Of a stretch of DNA of 64,000 bases, positions 1-8,347 are shown piece by piece. The first letter of the stretch is position 1. Each line of letters opens with the position of its first letter. The notes below the pieces were generated by a model that saw nothing but the letters and a program-made list of their open reading frames with translations, ran no database searches and was not told where the DNA came from. The translations under genes and the position numbers were made by a program. Source of the DNA: Chryseobacterium sp. YIM B08800 (GTDB lineage Bacteria > Bacteroidota > Bacteroidia > Flavobacteriales > Weeksellaceae); contig NZ_JAPDKN010000019.1 in NCBI RefSeq assembly GCF_026163565.1, positions 62,001 to 126,000 on the forward strand, given 5' to 3'.

Positions 1-432
1 ATTATCCTGATTGGACTGAGCTATTTTTCGGTGATGTTTTTCTTTCAGTTCAATTCCTGGAATACCGATTACATTCCTTTTGGAAAAATAGAAATGATGA
101 CGGATTACACAGACTTATTTTCGCTGATTCCTATCGCTTTAATGCTAATTTATGCAATATATGACCACTTTACTCATTATAATAAGAAAAGCCCTGTAAG
201 CAGATATAAATATACTTTTTTGCTGGTTTTTTCTTTGGCTCAGCTTATAAGCATCGTTCTTTATATGAATAAAAGCTACGAATATTTATTACTTCTGGCT
301 TTCCCTTCAACGATCATCTTAAGCAGAATGTTTAAGTTTTTACCTAAATACTGGATGCAGGAAACCTGTGTTTGGTTAACGATTGTAAGCTTATTTGCTT
401 TTAAAGCAGGAACTCACTTTAATTTATTTTAA
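1..432 (+). CDS. Membrane protein, C-terminal part (5' end outside window)
   Basis: The frame is open from base 1, so the start lies upstream of the window and about 143 residues are visible. Hydrophobic stretches covering most of the visible part suggest at least four membrane segments, with the cytoplasmic-looking basic stretch HYNKKSPVSRYKYT between two of them. It ends 12 bp before the DUF3109 gene, so the two are probably co-transcribed. It may belong to the DUF6427 family of flavobacterial membrane proteins, which I recall near this kind of gene, but nothing in the visible sequence proves it. No function is assigned. Confidence 0.7.
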   Translation: MILIGLSYFSVMFFFQFNSWNTDYIPFGKIEMMTDYTDLFSLIPIALMLIYAIYDHFTHYNKKSPVSRYKYTFLLVFSLAQLISIVLYMNKSYEYLLLLAFPSTIILSRMFKFLPKYWMQETCVWLTIVSLFAFKAGTHFNLF

Positions 433-444
433 AAAAAAAAGATT

Positions 445-1029
445 ATGATTCAAATAGACGATAAATTAATTTCTGAAGATATTTTTTCTGAAGAATTTGT
501 TTGTAACCTTACCAAATGTAAAGGTGCATGTTGTGTAGAAGGCGATGTAGGAGCTCCTTTAGACAAAGATGAGCTTGTGATTTTAGATAATATTTATGAT
601 AAAATAAAGCCTTATCTTACAGAAGCAGGTATTAAAGCACTGGACGAACAAGGAACTTGGACAACCGATCCTTCCGACGGAATGTATGTGACACCAATGG
701 TGGAAGATGCAGAATGTGCTTATGTAACATTCGACGAAAAAGGAATCACAAAATGCGGAATCGAAAAAGCTTACGAAGATGGCGCTGTAGATTGGCAGAA
801 ACCAATTTCGTGTCACCTCTACCCGATCAGAGTTACCGACTATTCTACATTCTCAGCTTTAAACTATCATGAGTGGAATGTTTGCAGCGACGCCTGTACT
901 TTAGGAAAAGAACTTCAGGTTCCGGTGTATAAATTCCTTAAAACTCCGCTTACCAGAAAATATGGTGAAGATTTTTATGCTACTTTGAGTGATGTTGCTG
1001 AAGAGTGGAAGAAAGAATATGGGAAATAG
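445..1029 (+). CDS. DUF3109 family protein
   Basis: A 194-residue soluble protein with the family's hallmark cysteine cluster near the N-terminus (CNLTKCKGACC, residues about 20-30) and further cysteines in ECAY, KCGI, SCHLYP and VCSDACTLG. This resembles the metal-chelating Cys pattern of the YkgJ-type Fe/Zn cluster superfamily; DUF3109 is widespread in Bacteroidota and has no established reaction. The ATG follows an A-rich stretch and lies 12 bp after the preceding membrane gene. The TAG stop is the first triplet of a heptamer tandem repeat. The family call is strong; metal binding is inferred from the cysteines. Confidence 0.85.
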   Translation: MIQIDDKLISEDIFSEEFVCNLTKCKGACCVEGDVGAPLDKDELVILDNIYDKIKPYLTEAGIKALDEQGTWTTDPSDGMYVTPMVEDAECAYVTFDEKGITKCGIEKAYEDGAVDWQKPISCHLYPIRVTDYSTFSALNYHEWNVCSDACTLGKELQVPVYKFLKTPLTRKYGEDFYATLSDVAEEWKKEYGK

Positions 1030-1061
1030 TTGATAGTTGATAGTTGATAGTTGATAGTTGA
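1027..1061. repeat. Tandem repeat, 5 copies of TAGTTGA
   Basis: Five perfect heptamers run directly from the stop codon of the DUF3109 gene. Because the unit is 7 bp and contains both TAG and TGA, the array supplies stops in all three plus-strand frames. Confidence 0.95.
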
Positions 1062-1102
1062 AAAATAAATGATTTCGCTATTATTATATTTCGATGCCTT
1101 TA

Positions 1103-1140
1103 AAGTCCCGAAGGGACGACTTAATAAGGAATAGGATGAA
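1103..1140. repeat. REP-like hairpin element
   Basis: GTCCCGAAGGGAC at 1105-1117 is a perfect 5-bp stem with a 3-nt loop, flanked by AAGTC/GACTT. It is followed by a weaker AGGA...TCCT pairing. Short-loop hairpins of this type in intergenic DNA resemble REP/RAYT-associated repeats; no transposase gene is present here. Confidence 0.55.
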
Positions 1141-1210
1141 GTCCTGTTAATGATGATTTCAATTAAATGCAATTATCACAAAACATTTTAGCATTATTCT
1201 TAAAAAAACA

Positions 1211-1240
1211 AACCACCGCAGAAAAATTTCTTCGGTGGTT
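1211..1240 (-). terminator. Terminator of the M16 peptidase gene
   Basis: AACCACCG pairs perfectly with CGGTGGTT. On the minus strand the stem is followed by a T-rich run at 1210-1202. It lies just beyond the stop at 1265. Confidence 0.9.
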
Positions 1241-1264
1241 CTCATTATATGTAATCGACTAAGA

Positions 1265-4117
1265 TTATTTTGCTGCAGAAGCTTTTACTGCTCCAGAAGC
1301 TTCTTTTTTAGGAGCATTTTCCCAACCGTCTTCTGGCATTAAAGTAGCTATAATTCTGTTTTTTGTCAGGTATTTCTTAGCAACATCCTGTAGATCTTTT
1401 ACAGTCAATGCTTTTACTTTTTCCTGATAATTTAAGATTTCGTACTTATCGCTTCCGTCTAATTGGTTTTTAGAAATAGCATTCATCCAATAATTATTGT
1501 CTTTGATGTCTGTTTTATAATCATTCATCTCCCCTTCTTTGTACTTATCAAGATCTTTTTGTTCCGGACCTTTATCTATTAGTTTTTGAAGTTCTGCAAT
1601 GGCACTTTTCGTCAGTTTATCTGCATTTTCAGGTCCACAAGGGAAGCTTAAGCTAAAACTATAGCTGCTGTAAGGTACTTTCCCCATATAACCTCTTGCT
1701 CCACCGCCGTAAATTCCACTTTCGTCTTCTCTCAGTTTTTCAATAACTTTGATGGTTGCCACTTCACCTAATGCTGAAAGTGCCAAAGCTTCTTTCTCGT
1801 TATAAGGAGCTTCACCCGAATAAACGATCTGAACCATACTCTTCGGATCTTTACCTTTTTTATAGACTTTGGTATAATCTCCGGTGATTCCTCTATATCC
1901 TGTGTCTTTGAAATTGGTAGTTTTTCCTGTAGTTGGTAAACTTGCGATATACTGTAAAACTTCATTTTTAAATTTAGCTTCATCAATATTTCCTACAAAA
2001 TAGAAGTGGAAGTTTCCGGCGTTGGCAAATTTCTCTTTGTAAACATCGTACGCTTTTTTATAATCTGTCGCCGCCCAGTCTTTTTCCATTGGGATAATTC
2101 CGATGAATCTCGGGTTTTTCTGATTCGTAAACTTAGCATGTTCACTTGAAAAATAGAACTGAGGATTTGAAAGCAAATTATCGAGCATTGCAGACTGCTT
2201 TACCTTATAAGCATTGAATGCTTCAGGACTGTAATTTAAACTTGTAAAATAAGCATAAACAAGCTCCATTGCAGTACCAAGATCTTTCTGATTGGTTCTT
2301 CCTGAAATCCCTTCAAAAGTATTGCTGATGTAAGGATTTACACTTACCTGCTTTCCTGCCAAATAATTGGTAAGATCTGCTTTTGAAGCACCGCTTACTC
2401 CAGCTTCGGTTAAAGCCTGATAAGCAAACTGAGTTTTATTGTAATCTGCATCATTTAATAATGAGTTTCCGCCTAAACTTCTTGCTGAGAAAACGATCTC
2501 ATCATCTTTAAAGTCGGTTTTTTTGAAGGTAACTTTTGCACCGTTACTTAGCGTCCACGTTGTAGTTCCTAATTTAGCATCGGTTTCAGTTTTAGCAATT
2601 TTACCTTCAGACTTGAATGGTTTTACTAAATTTTTAATGGTTGCTTTTTCTTCGTAAGGCTTAAGATCAGCCATTTTTACATCATCAAAAGTTTTTAGAA
2701 CCAAAGCTTCTGTAGGCATCGTTACATTGTCTTTTTTAGGACCTGTAATTACAATTACTCTACTGTCTTCTTTCACCATTTTTTTGATGATATCATTGGT
2801 TTGAGCCAATGTTACAGATGGTAAGAAGCCTTTCACATCTTCATATTCCCAGGCAATTCCCGGCATTGGTTCCTGCTCCAGGAAGTTTCTTACGTATTCG
2901 TCTACCAACATATCACTTTCCGTCTTGTCGCGGTTATTGTAAGATCTTTCCATATTAGAAATGATCTGAGATTTTGCTCTGTCTAATTCACTTTGTGTAA
3001 AACCAAATCTTTTGGCTCTTTCAGTTTCTTCTAAAAGTACTTTTAAAGCATTAATTTGATTCCCTTCTTTTACCATCGCAAATCCCTGGAAAGCTTCTTT
3101 AGTTCTTGCATACGTTCCACCATGATAAACAGATCCGAAAGTAAACGGCGGATTATTAGAATTCACCAATTCTCTTAATCTGTTGTTCAGCATTTGTGTC
3201 GCCAAGTTTTCAACCAAACTTTGGTTGTATTGTTCAACGGTAACATCAGGTTTATAAGAATCTGCATCCTTCATGATGAACTGAACCATAGAATTAGTCG
3301 CATCCGGATCGGTTTCTATCGCCACTAAAGTTTCTTTGTGATTAGGAAGATCAAAAGTTTTTCTTTCTCTCGGCTTAGAAGGGTTTTTGTATTTGCTGAA
3401 ATTGGTTTTAATTTTCTTTTCTACCTCGTCTACATTAATGTCACCTACCACAACAATTGCCATCAGATCCGGTCTGTACCAGTCTTTGTGAAACTGCCTG
3501 ATCACTTCAGGCTTAAAGTTTTCCAGAACTTCTTTTTTACCGATAGGAAGTCGGTTTGCGTATTGAGAATTGTAAAGAAGCTTTGGTAAATATTTATCAG
3601 ACATTCTTTTGTCTGCCCCTAAACCTAATCTTAATTCTTCTAAAACAACTCCTCTTTCTTTATTGATCTGCTCATCCGTCAATGTTGCATTAAATGCCCA
3701 ATCTTCCATTACTTTCAAACCAGAATCCAGATTCCCGGGTTTATCTAAAGGAACAGGAAGCATATAAACGGTTTCGTCAAAACTTGTATAAGCATTAAGG
3801 TGTTGACCAAATTTAACTCCAATCGACTGTAAAAAGTCTACTAATTTGTTGTCTGGAAAGTTTTTGGTTCCGTTGAAGTTCATATGCTCCATAAAGTGAG
3901 CAAGCCCTCTTTGGTTTTCGTCTTCAAGGATAGATCCTGCATTGATTGCCAATCTGAAATCTACCTTTTTCTCAGGTAAAGTATTCTTTTTGATGTAGTA
4001 CTTCATTCCGTTTGGAAGAGTACCTGTTCTTACAGAAGGATCCATCGGGATATTTTGTGCAAAAGCCATAGACGACATTAAAACTATTGCCGCTACTGAT
4101 GATAACATTTTTTTCAT
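1265..4117 (-). CDS. M16 (pitrilysin/insulinase) family zinc peptidase, periplasmic
   Basis: A 950-residue protein with a Sec signal peptide (about residues 1-21, ending MAFAQ), so it should act in the periplasm or be lipid-bilayer associated. The inverted zinc motif HFMEH (H74, E77, H78) and the downstream ERGVVLEEL segment carrying the third ligand mark an active M16 N-terminal domain. A second, non-catalytic M16 half occupies roughly residues 500-900. The length fits two fused M16 half-units, as in the bacterial PqqL-like group. Terminators both upstream (4231-4251) and downstream make it a single-gene unit. Substrate unknown; peptides or envelope proteins are likely. Confidence 0.93.
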   Translation of the reverse strand: MKKMLSSVAAIVLMSSMAFAQNIPMDPSVRTGTLPNGMKYYIKKNTLPEKKVDFRLAINAGSILEDENQRGLAHFMEHMNFNGTKNFPDNKLVDFLQSIGVKFGQHLNAYTSFDETVYMLPVPLDKPGNLDSGLKVMEDWAFNATLTDEQINKERGVVLEELRLGLGADKRMSDKYLPKLLYNSQYANRLPIGKKEVLENFKPEVIRQFHKDWYRPDLMAIVVVGDINVDEVEKKIKTNFSKYKNPSKPRERKTFDLPNHKETLVAIETDPDATNSMVQFIMKDADSYKPDVTVEQYNQSLVENLATQMLNNRLRELVNSNNPPFTFGSVYHGGTYARTKEAFQGFAMVKEGNQINALKVLLEETERAKRFGFTQSELDRAKSQIISNMERSYNNRDKTESDMLVDEYVRNFLEQEPMPGIAWEYEDVKGFLPSVTLAQTNDIIKKMVKEDSRVIVITGPKKDNVTMPTEALVLKTFDDVKMADLKPYEEKATIKNLVKPFKSEGKIAKTETDAKLGTTTWTLSNGAKVTFKKTDFKDDEIVFSARSLGGNSLLNDADYNKTQFAYQALTEAGVSGASKADLTNYLAGKQVSVNPYISNTFEGISGRTNQKDLGTAMELVYAYFTSLNYSPEAFNAYKVKQSAMLDNLLSNPQFYFSSEHAKFTNQKNPRFIGIIPMEKDWAATDYKKAYDVYKEKFANAGNFHFYFVGNIDEAKFKNEVLQYIASLPTTGKTTNFKDTGYRGITGDYTKVYKKGKDPKSMVQIVYSGEAPYNEKEALALSALGEVATIKVIEKLREDESGIYGGGARGYMGKVPYSSYSFSLSFPCGPENADKLTKSAIAELQKLIDKGPEQKDLDKYKEGEMNDYKTDIKDNNYWMNAISKNQLDGSDKYEILNYQEKVKALTVKDLQDVAKKYLTKNRIIATLMPEDGWENAPKKEASGAVKASAAK

Positions 4118-4230
4118 ACAATTTGATTTTTAAATCTGTTCTTGGAGATAAAATTAAAAATTAATCCCAGTATGAAGAAATTTAATCCCTATTTTTTTAG
4201 TTAAACTTACGTTAAAGTTTAAAAACAAAA

Positions 4231-4251
4231 AAACCAGCAAAAAGCCGGTTT
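4231..4251 (-). terminator. Terminator of the LolA-like gene
   Basis: AAACCAGC pairs with GCCGGTTT with one mismatch. On the minus strand it is followed by a run of T. It separates this gene from the M16 peptidase gene transcribed next. Confidence 0.8.
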
Positions 4252-4272
4252 AAAATATACTATTACTAATAA

Positions 4273-4953
4273 TTATTTAAAATCTGCATCAGTAACCCCA
4301 GAGTTGATGGTAATTTTTGTTGTTTTAATAACGACCTTTTGCCCGCTTCCTTCAGCTTCTATATTCTCAGGAAACTTAATTCCGTCAACTGTTAGGTAAG
4401 ATTTTATCACCGCATCGCCCATTTCTGTATTCGATTTATATAAAAGACCTGTAGCCACATCAAAATAAAATTTACCTTTATCTGAAGTCAATACATTATA
4501 ATCTTTACCGTCTATTTTTTCTACAGTAACTCCACTGAAATTAGCAGCATCATATCCTAAAGCGTCAATTGTTTTTCCTTTTTTCAGCTCAGGAATTACG
4601 GTTGCAGGAAGATCACTTTTTGTTCCCATTTGATTAACGTATCCTTTTTCGCCATCAAACATCTGCGTAACTTCTTGTCCCATTACAGACTGTACAGATT
4701 TGAATTTATTGCCCATTTTTTTGGTATTCATGGCAATTTCCATTCCCTGAAGAGACATTGTATTTTCTGTAATTGTTGTTTTTACAGCTTCCAATTTACT
4801 TTTCCCGCCAAGTGCATTCAGGTAACTATCGATAACCAATTGAGGAGAAACTTGAGATTTTACTGCAGTTGCAGCAGTTGTCGTTTTTGTCTGCGCATTT
4901 ACAGTAGTGGTAAACAATGCTGCACAGAAAAACGGGATGATGATCTTTTTCAT
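4273..4953 (-). CDS. Outer membrane lipoprotein-sorting (LolA-like) periplasmic protein
   Basis: A 226-residue protein with a signal peptide (MKKIIIPFFCAALFTTTVNAQ, cleavage about residue 20). The body starts VIDSYLNALGGKSKLEAVKT, an opening typical of flavobacterial LolA-like proteins found near M16 peptidases. It lacks a lipobox cysteine, so it should be soluble in the periplasm. It is probably a single half-barrel with the LolA/LppX-type fold that binds lipid or a lipidated ligand. This assignment is at fold-family level only; true LolA function is not shown. It is transcribed alone, with its own terminator. Confidence 0.65.
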   Translation of the reverse strand: MKKIIIPFFCAALFTTTVNAQTKTTTAATAVKSQVSPQLVIDSYLNALGGKSKLEAVKTTITENTMSLQGMEIAMNTKKMGNKFKSVQSVMGQEVTQMFDGEKGYVNQMGTKSDLPATVIPELKKGKTIDALGYDAANFSGVTVEKIDGKDYNVLTSDKGKFYFDVATGLLYKSNTEMGDAVIKSYLTVDGIKFPENIEAEGSGQKVVIKTTKITINSGVTDADFK

Positions 4954-4982
4954 ATTGAAATATTTATTGTTTTAAAAGCTTT

Positions 4983-5010
4983 TGAAACCGCATTATTTCT
5001 TTCGGTTTCA
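4983..5010 (-). terminator. Possible terminator after the T9SS cargo gene
   Basis: TGAAACCG pairs perfectly with CGGTTTCA around a 12-nt loop. The run after the stem on the minus strand is A-rich before it becomes T-rich, so terminator function is only likely. It lies about 150 bp after the stop of the upstream gene. Confidence 0.45.
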
Positions 5011-5156
5011 TTGTTAAATTAGGAGCGGTAAAGATAATCATATTATAGAATATACGATGATGAGCAGCATCAATCCTATGAAACATTTTTATATTTCGAA
5101 AAAAATATTTTGATAAATGAAAACCAGCAATTAGTACAAGAGCCAACCCTAGACTT

Positions 5157-6119
5157 TTAATCTTTAACAAATTTTGTAGAGGTTGAGTTTCCGTCTTTAT
5201 CGATTATTTGCAAAATATAATTTCCCTTTGTCAGAGACGACACCTTAAGTTGTGGCAATTTTGAGCTGTTTTTCTGCGAAAAAACTTTGCGGCCTGCAAG
5301 ATCGAATACATGAAACTCATCAATTTCTTCAGGAGATTTTACATAAAGAATATCTTTTACAGGGTTGGGATAAACCGACGTGCCATTATCAATTGTTACA
5401 GACTGTACACCTAATTTTTTTTCAGAATTGATTCTGACATGAGAAAAATTTGCCAATGTAACATTTGTACCCTGCTCCCAACACGCAGAAATATAATTCC
5501 CGTAACTTGTGGAATTGGTATAAATAGCTTTTGCAGGGATCGAAGCAGGATTACTATTTCCTGTATGACGTATTTCTATAAGAAGATTTCCACCATTATA
5601 AAGGTAAGGTGTATCGAAAACTAAAGTATAACTGAAAGGATTGGTACTGTTTCCGGCAGGAACCGAGCCTGCAGGAATCGTAAGGCTTCCCGATTTTACC
5701 ATGGTCTGAGTACCGGTAATATTTGCGGCAAAATTCATCTGCATATTGGCAGGATTTACTCCGTTACTAATATAAATCTCATAGCTGCCGAATGTGGTAT
5801 CTGTAGACGGCCAGGAATTCGTATAAGAATTCTGAAGACTAAACGAAATAGAAGTAATTGAATTACCTACCATTAAAGAGATTGGCGCATAATGAATAAG
5901 TAGCTGAAATCTTCTGGGAGTATTTGAATATGGTCCTAAAAAAGCCCCGTCTTCACTGCTCCCGGGAATTGTTATGAAACTGGTCTGTGCTTTAAGGTTT
6001 GAAGACATCATTAATATCATTAATAATAAAATCAACCATATTTTTCTGCTTTTTTTTCCATTGAAAATAACAGATGAACTTAAGAAAGCATAACCACTAA
6101 GGAATAGATTTTTATTCAT
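5157..6119 (-). CDS. T9SS type A sorting-domain protein (secreted, unknown function)
   Basis: A 320-residue exported protein. A hydrophobic signal segment (IWLILLLMILMMSSNLKAQ, about residues 27-45) follows an unusually long polar N-terminus, so translation may start closer to the signal than the ATG used here. The last ~75 residues form a classic T9SS type A tail: YPNPVKDILYV, then DLAGRKVF, and GNYILQI near the end. That tail directs export through the type IX system and attachment or release at the surface. The central ~200 residues are a beta-rich region that I do not recognise; it contains many Ser/Thr/Asn residues. Confidence 0.85.
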   Translation of the reverse strand: MNKNLFLSGYAFLSSSVIFNGKKSRKIWLILLLMILMMSSNLKAQTSFITIPGSSEDGAFLGPYSNTPRRFQLLIHYAPISLMVGNSITSISFSLQNSYTNSWPSTDTTFGSYEIYISNGVNPANMQMNFAANITGTQTMVKSGSLTIPAGSVPAGNSTNPFSYTLVFDTPYLYNGGNLLIEIRHTGNSNPASIPAKAIYTNSTSYGNYISACWEQGTNVTLANFSHVRINSEKKLGVQSVTIDNGTSVYPNPVKDILYVKSPEEIDEFHVFDLAGRKVFSQKNSSKLPQLKVSSLTKGNYILQIIDKDGNSTSTKFVKD

Positions 6120-6236
6120 ACGTATTATTTAGTGTTTATAAAGATACAGTTTTTGGTTACATCCCAACTAAGGGTTTTATATTTTATAATACAAAATCTT
6201 ATTATTTTTAATCAATTGACAACATAAAACACAAAA

Positions 6237-6258
6237 AACCTCCAATTTCTTGGAGGTT
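6237..6258 (-). terminator. Terminator of tig
   Basis: AACCTCCAA pairs perfectly with TTGGAGGTT around a 4-nt loop, followed on the minus strand by a T run. It sits 25 bp after the tig stop. Confidence 0.9.
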
Positions 6259-6282
6259 CTCAAATATTTATATCAAAATAAA

Positions 6283-7617
6283 TTATTTTTTAAGTTCTTC
6301 TAAAAACTCGTCGTGAGAGATTTCAGTTTCCTTTTTTGTTGCTTTTTCAAGAATAACGTCTTTCAATTTAGCCATTGCTACTTCAGAAGAGATTTGTCTT
6401 ACCTGCTCTTGGTCTTTCAACATTTCAGCAGCGTATTTTTGAATTTCTTCGTCACCTAAATGGTGAATTCCGTAGATTGCCAATTGATTTTTAACTAATT
6501 GTTCTGCCTGAGCCAAAACATCAGCATAGTCTAACTGAATATCGTTATCAGACATCAATTTACCTTCGATGATCTGATATTTCAATTGAGTTTTCTCAGC
6601 TTCAAGAATTGCTTGCGCCTGCTCTTCAGACTGAATGTTCTGGTTAGAGAAGATCAACCACTTCGTCAAGAAAGACTCAGGAAGTTTTACTTCTTCTTTT
6701 TCAGAAACCTGCTCCAACACTTTGTTTACAAAGTGTACGTCTGCATTCTGCTGGAAGTACTCGTCTAATTCAGCTTTTACTTTATCTTTAAGCTCTTCTT
6801 CAGTTTTGATGTTTCCTTCACCGTAAACTTTATCAAATAATTCCTGATTAAGTTCTGCCAAGTTTAAGCTATAGAAATCTTTTACTTTAACTTCAACTTC
6901 AGCGTGGTGTAAATGCTCAACTTCTTCTTTAGCGAAACCTAATTCTTTAGCCAAATCTTCGTCAGCAGCAAGAGTTTCTTTAGAAACTTTTACAGACTCA
7001 TCCATCTTCAAACCTTTAAGCAATTTGAAAGCTGTTTTGTTTTCAGCTGTAATGGTAGCGATTTTTGGTGCATGGTTGTGCTCTCCTTCAGCATCTTCTT
7101 CAACAACCTGAGTGATCTCAAAGTTGATGTAAGAATCTTTAGTGATCTTATCTTGAGGAACCTGCTCAGCAAAACGCTTCTGCATATTTTCGATGCTCTT
7201 GTTGATTTCTTTATCTGAAGCCGAAACTTTGTAGTGAGGCGCTTCATATTTAGCCAAATCGATTGTAAAATCAGGCTCGTAACCTACTTCGAAAGCTACT
7301 TCCAACTGCTCTGCATTGTGATTGAAATCATTCACAGGCTGAGGAACCGGTTGACCAACTAATCTTAGTTTGTTTTCGTTGATATAGTTATTTAAAGCGT
7401 CAGAAACTTGTTTGTTGATTTCTTCGAATGCAATCCCTGCTTCATATTGCTTTCTAACCATACTCAAAGGCACTTTCCCTTTTCTGAAACCAGGAACTTG
7501 TGCATTTTTAGCATAATTAATCAATTGCTTTTCTACTTTTTCTTTGTAGTCAGATTTCTCCAATGTTACTGTAAGCAATGCACTTACATCATCATGGTTT
7601 TTTGCGGTAACCTTCAT
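6283..7617 (-). CDS. tig: Trigger factor, ribosome-associated chaperone
   Basis: A 444-residue protein. The N-terminal domain has the ribosome-docking signature VPGFRKGKVP (residues 41-50, with the GFRK loop), followed by a middle domain and a long, highly charged helical C-terminal domain, the order of trigger factor. It binds nascent chains at the L23 site and helps early folding. The central peptidyl-prolyl isomerase domain is divergent here, with an inserted acidic/His stretch (EEDAEGEHNHAPK), so isomerase activity is uncertain. It is a single-gene unit with a good promoter (TTG-N17-TATTTTTG) and a terminator. Confidence 0.95.
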   Translation of the reverse strand: MKVTAKNHDDVSALLTVTLEKSDYKEKVEKQLINYAKNAQVPGFRKGKVPLSMVRKQYEAGIAFEEINKQVSDALNNYINENKLRLVGQPVPQPVNDFNHNAEQLEVAFEVGYEPDFTIDLAKYEAPHYKVSASDKEINKSIENMQKRFAEQVPQDKITKDSYINFEITQVVEEDAEGEHNHAPKIATITAENKTAFKLLKGLKMDESVKVSKETLAADEDLAKELGFAKEEVEHLHHAEVEVKVKDFYSLNLAELNQELFDKVYGEGNIKTEEELKDKVKAELDEYFQQNADVHFVNKVLEQVSEKEEVKLPESFLTKWLIFSNQNIQSEEQAQAILEAEKTQLKYQIIEGKLMSDNDIQLDYADVLAQAEQLVKNQLAIYGIHHLGDEEIQKYAAEMLKDQEQVRQISSEVAMAKLKDVILEKATKKETEISHDEFLEELKK

Positions 7618-7639
7618 TATTGATTAAAATTTTAGGTTG

Positions 7640-7667
7640 CAAAAATATGAATTTTTTATTAAAACAA
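7640..7667 (-). promoter_or_regulatory. Promoter of tig (Bacteroidota type)
   Basis: On the minus strand TTG (7665-7667), 17 nt, then TATTTTTG (7640-7647) matches the Bacteroidota -33 TTG / -7 TAnnTTTG consensus. It leaves a leader of about 15-20 nt before the ATG at 7617. Confidence 0.75.
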
Positions 7668-7698
7668 GACATTCCTTTTGTTATAATACGTTAAAATA

Positions 7699-7728
7699 AA
7701 AAAGACATTACCGAAATAATGCCTTTTT
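7699..7728 (-). terminator. Terminator of the metal-uptake locus
   Basis: AAAAAGGCATT pairs with AATGTCTTTTT on the minus strand (one G-U wobble), ending in T residues. It is 31 bp after the stop of the His-rich lipoprotein gene. Confidence 0.8.
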
Positions 7729-7759
7729 GTAATATTAAAAATTTGTCTGAACTAACTTT

Positions 7760-8320
7760 TTAGTGTGCGTCAACCGTAATATCTACATCACTTTCTCCTC
7801 CCTGAGTCTGCCCCAATTGGTTAGTTGCAGAAGGATAATTCTGGTTTACAGAAGTAGGTGCATGAATCAGTTTAATATTCATTTTTCCTGTCGGTTGTGT
7901 AGAGTTAATGGTCCATTCTGTTTTTAAACCTAATTTGTTACCATCTGTTCTTACAATGTCGTTTGCCGCTCTCAAGACCACAATATCTGCATTTGCGGGT
8001 GCAAAAGTGATAAAATGCTCATCTTTTTCTTCTACAATTTCATCTGAAGAATGATAATGATCGTCATGCTTAATCTGGAAATCAAGTACTGCAGTATAAG
8101 TATCTCCTTGATGCAAGTGAAGATGAGCATCTGCAACTCCGCCAATTACATTTACGGTTTGTATATCTGTGGCATCAGCTTTATTGGTCAATGTTAAAAC
8201 TACTTTTCCGATCTCGTCGTGTTCGTGGATATCTTCCGGGATATCATCATCTCCGTTTCTACATGATAAGATAAAAACTGTTGCTAAAAGTAATAGTGTT
8301 ATATTGAATAATTTTTTCAT
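7760..8320 (-). CDS. Histidine-rich lipoprotein, candidate metal-binding
   Basis: A 186-residue lipoprotein: a hydrophobic N-terminus ending in the lipobox FILSC (Cys20). The mature part has dense His/Asp/Glu clusters: EDIHEHDE, DAHLHLHQGD, KHDDHYHSSDE and a terminal DAH. Such clusters commonly bind zinc, copper or nickel. It lies 27 bp downstream of the TonB receptor gene on the same strand, so the pair is very probably one operon, and the protein may deliver or sense the receptor's ligand at the outer membrane. I do not recognise a named family. The metal role is inferred from composition and context. Confidence 0.75.
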   Translation of the reverse strand: MKKLFNITLLLLATVFILSCRNGDDDIPEDIHEHDEIGKVVLTLTNKADATDIQTVNVIGGVADAHLHLHQGDTYTAVLDFQIKHDDHYHSSDEIVEEKDEHFITFAPANADIVVLRAANDIVRTDGNKLGLKTEWTINSTQPTGKMNIKLIHAPTSVNQNYPSATNQLGQTQGGESDVDITVDAH

Positions 8321-8347
8321 TTTAAATTTAATTTTAAGTATTAATAA

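Noticed and set aside
657..872. Plus-strand reading frame inside the DUF3109 gene in another frame
   Set aside because: Shadow of the real gene: rich in Arg and Cys from out-of-frame codons and with no initiation signal.
4964..5170. 68-residue minus-strand reading frame overlapping the end of the T9SS cargo gene
   Set aside because: Composition is random, it overlaps the 3' end of a real gene and holds a possible terminator hairpin; no family motif or start signal.
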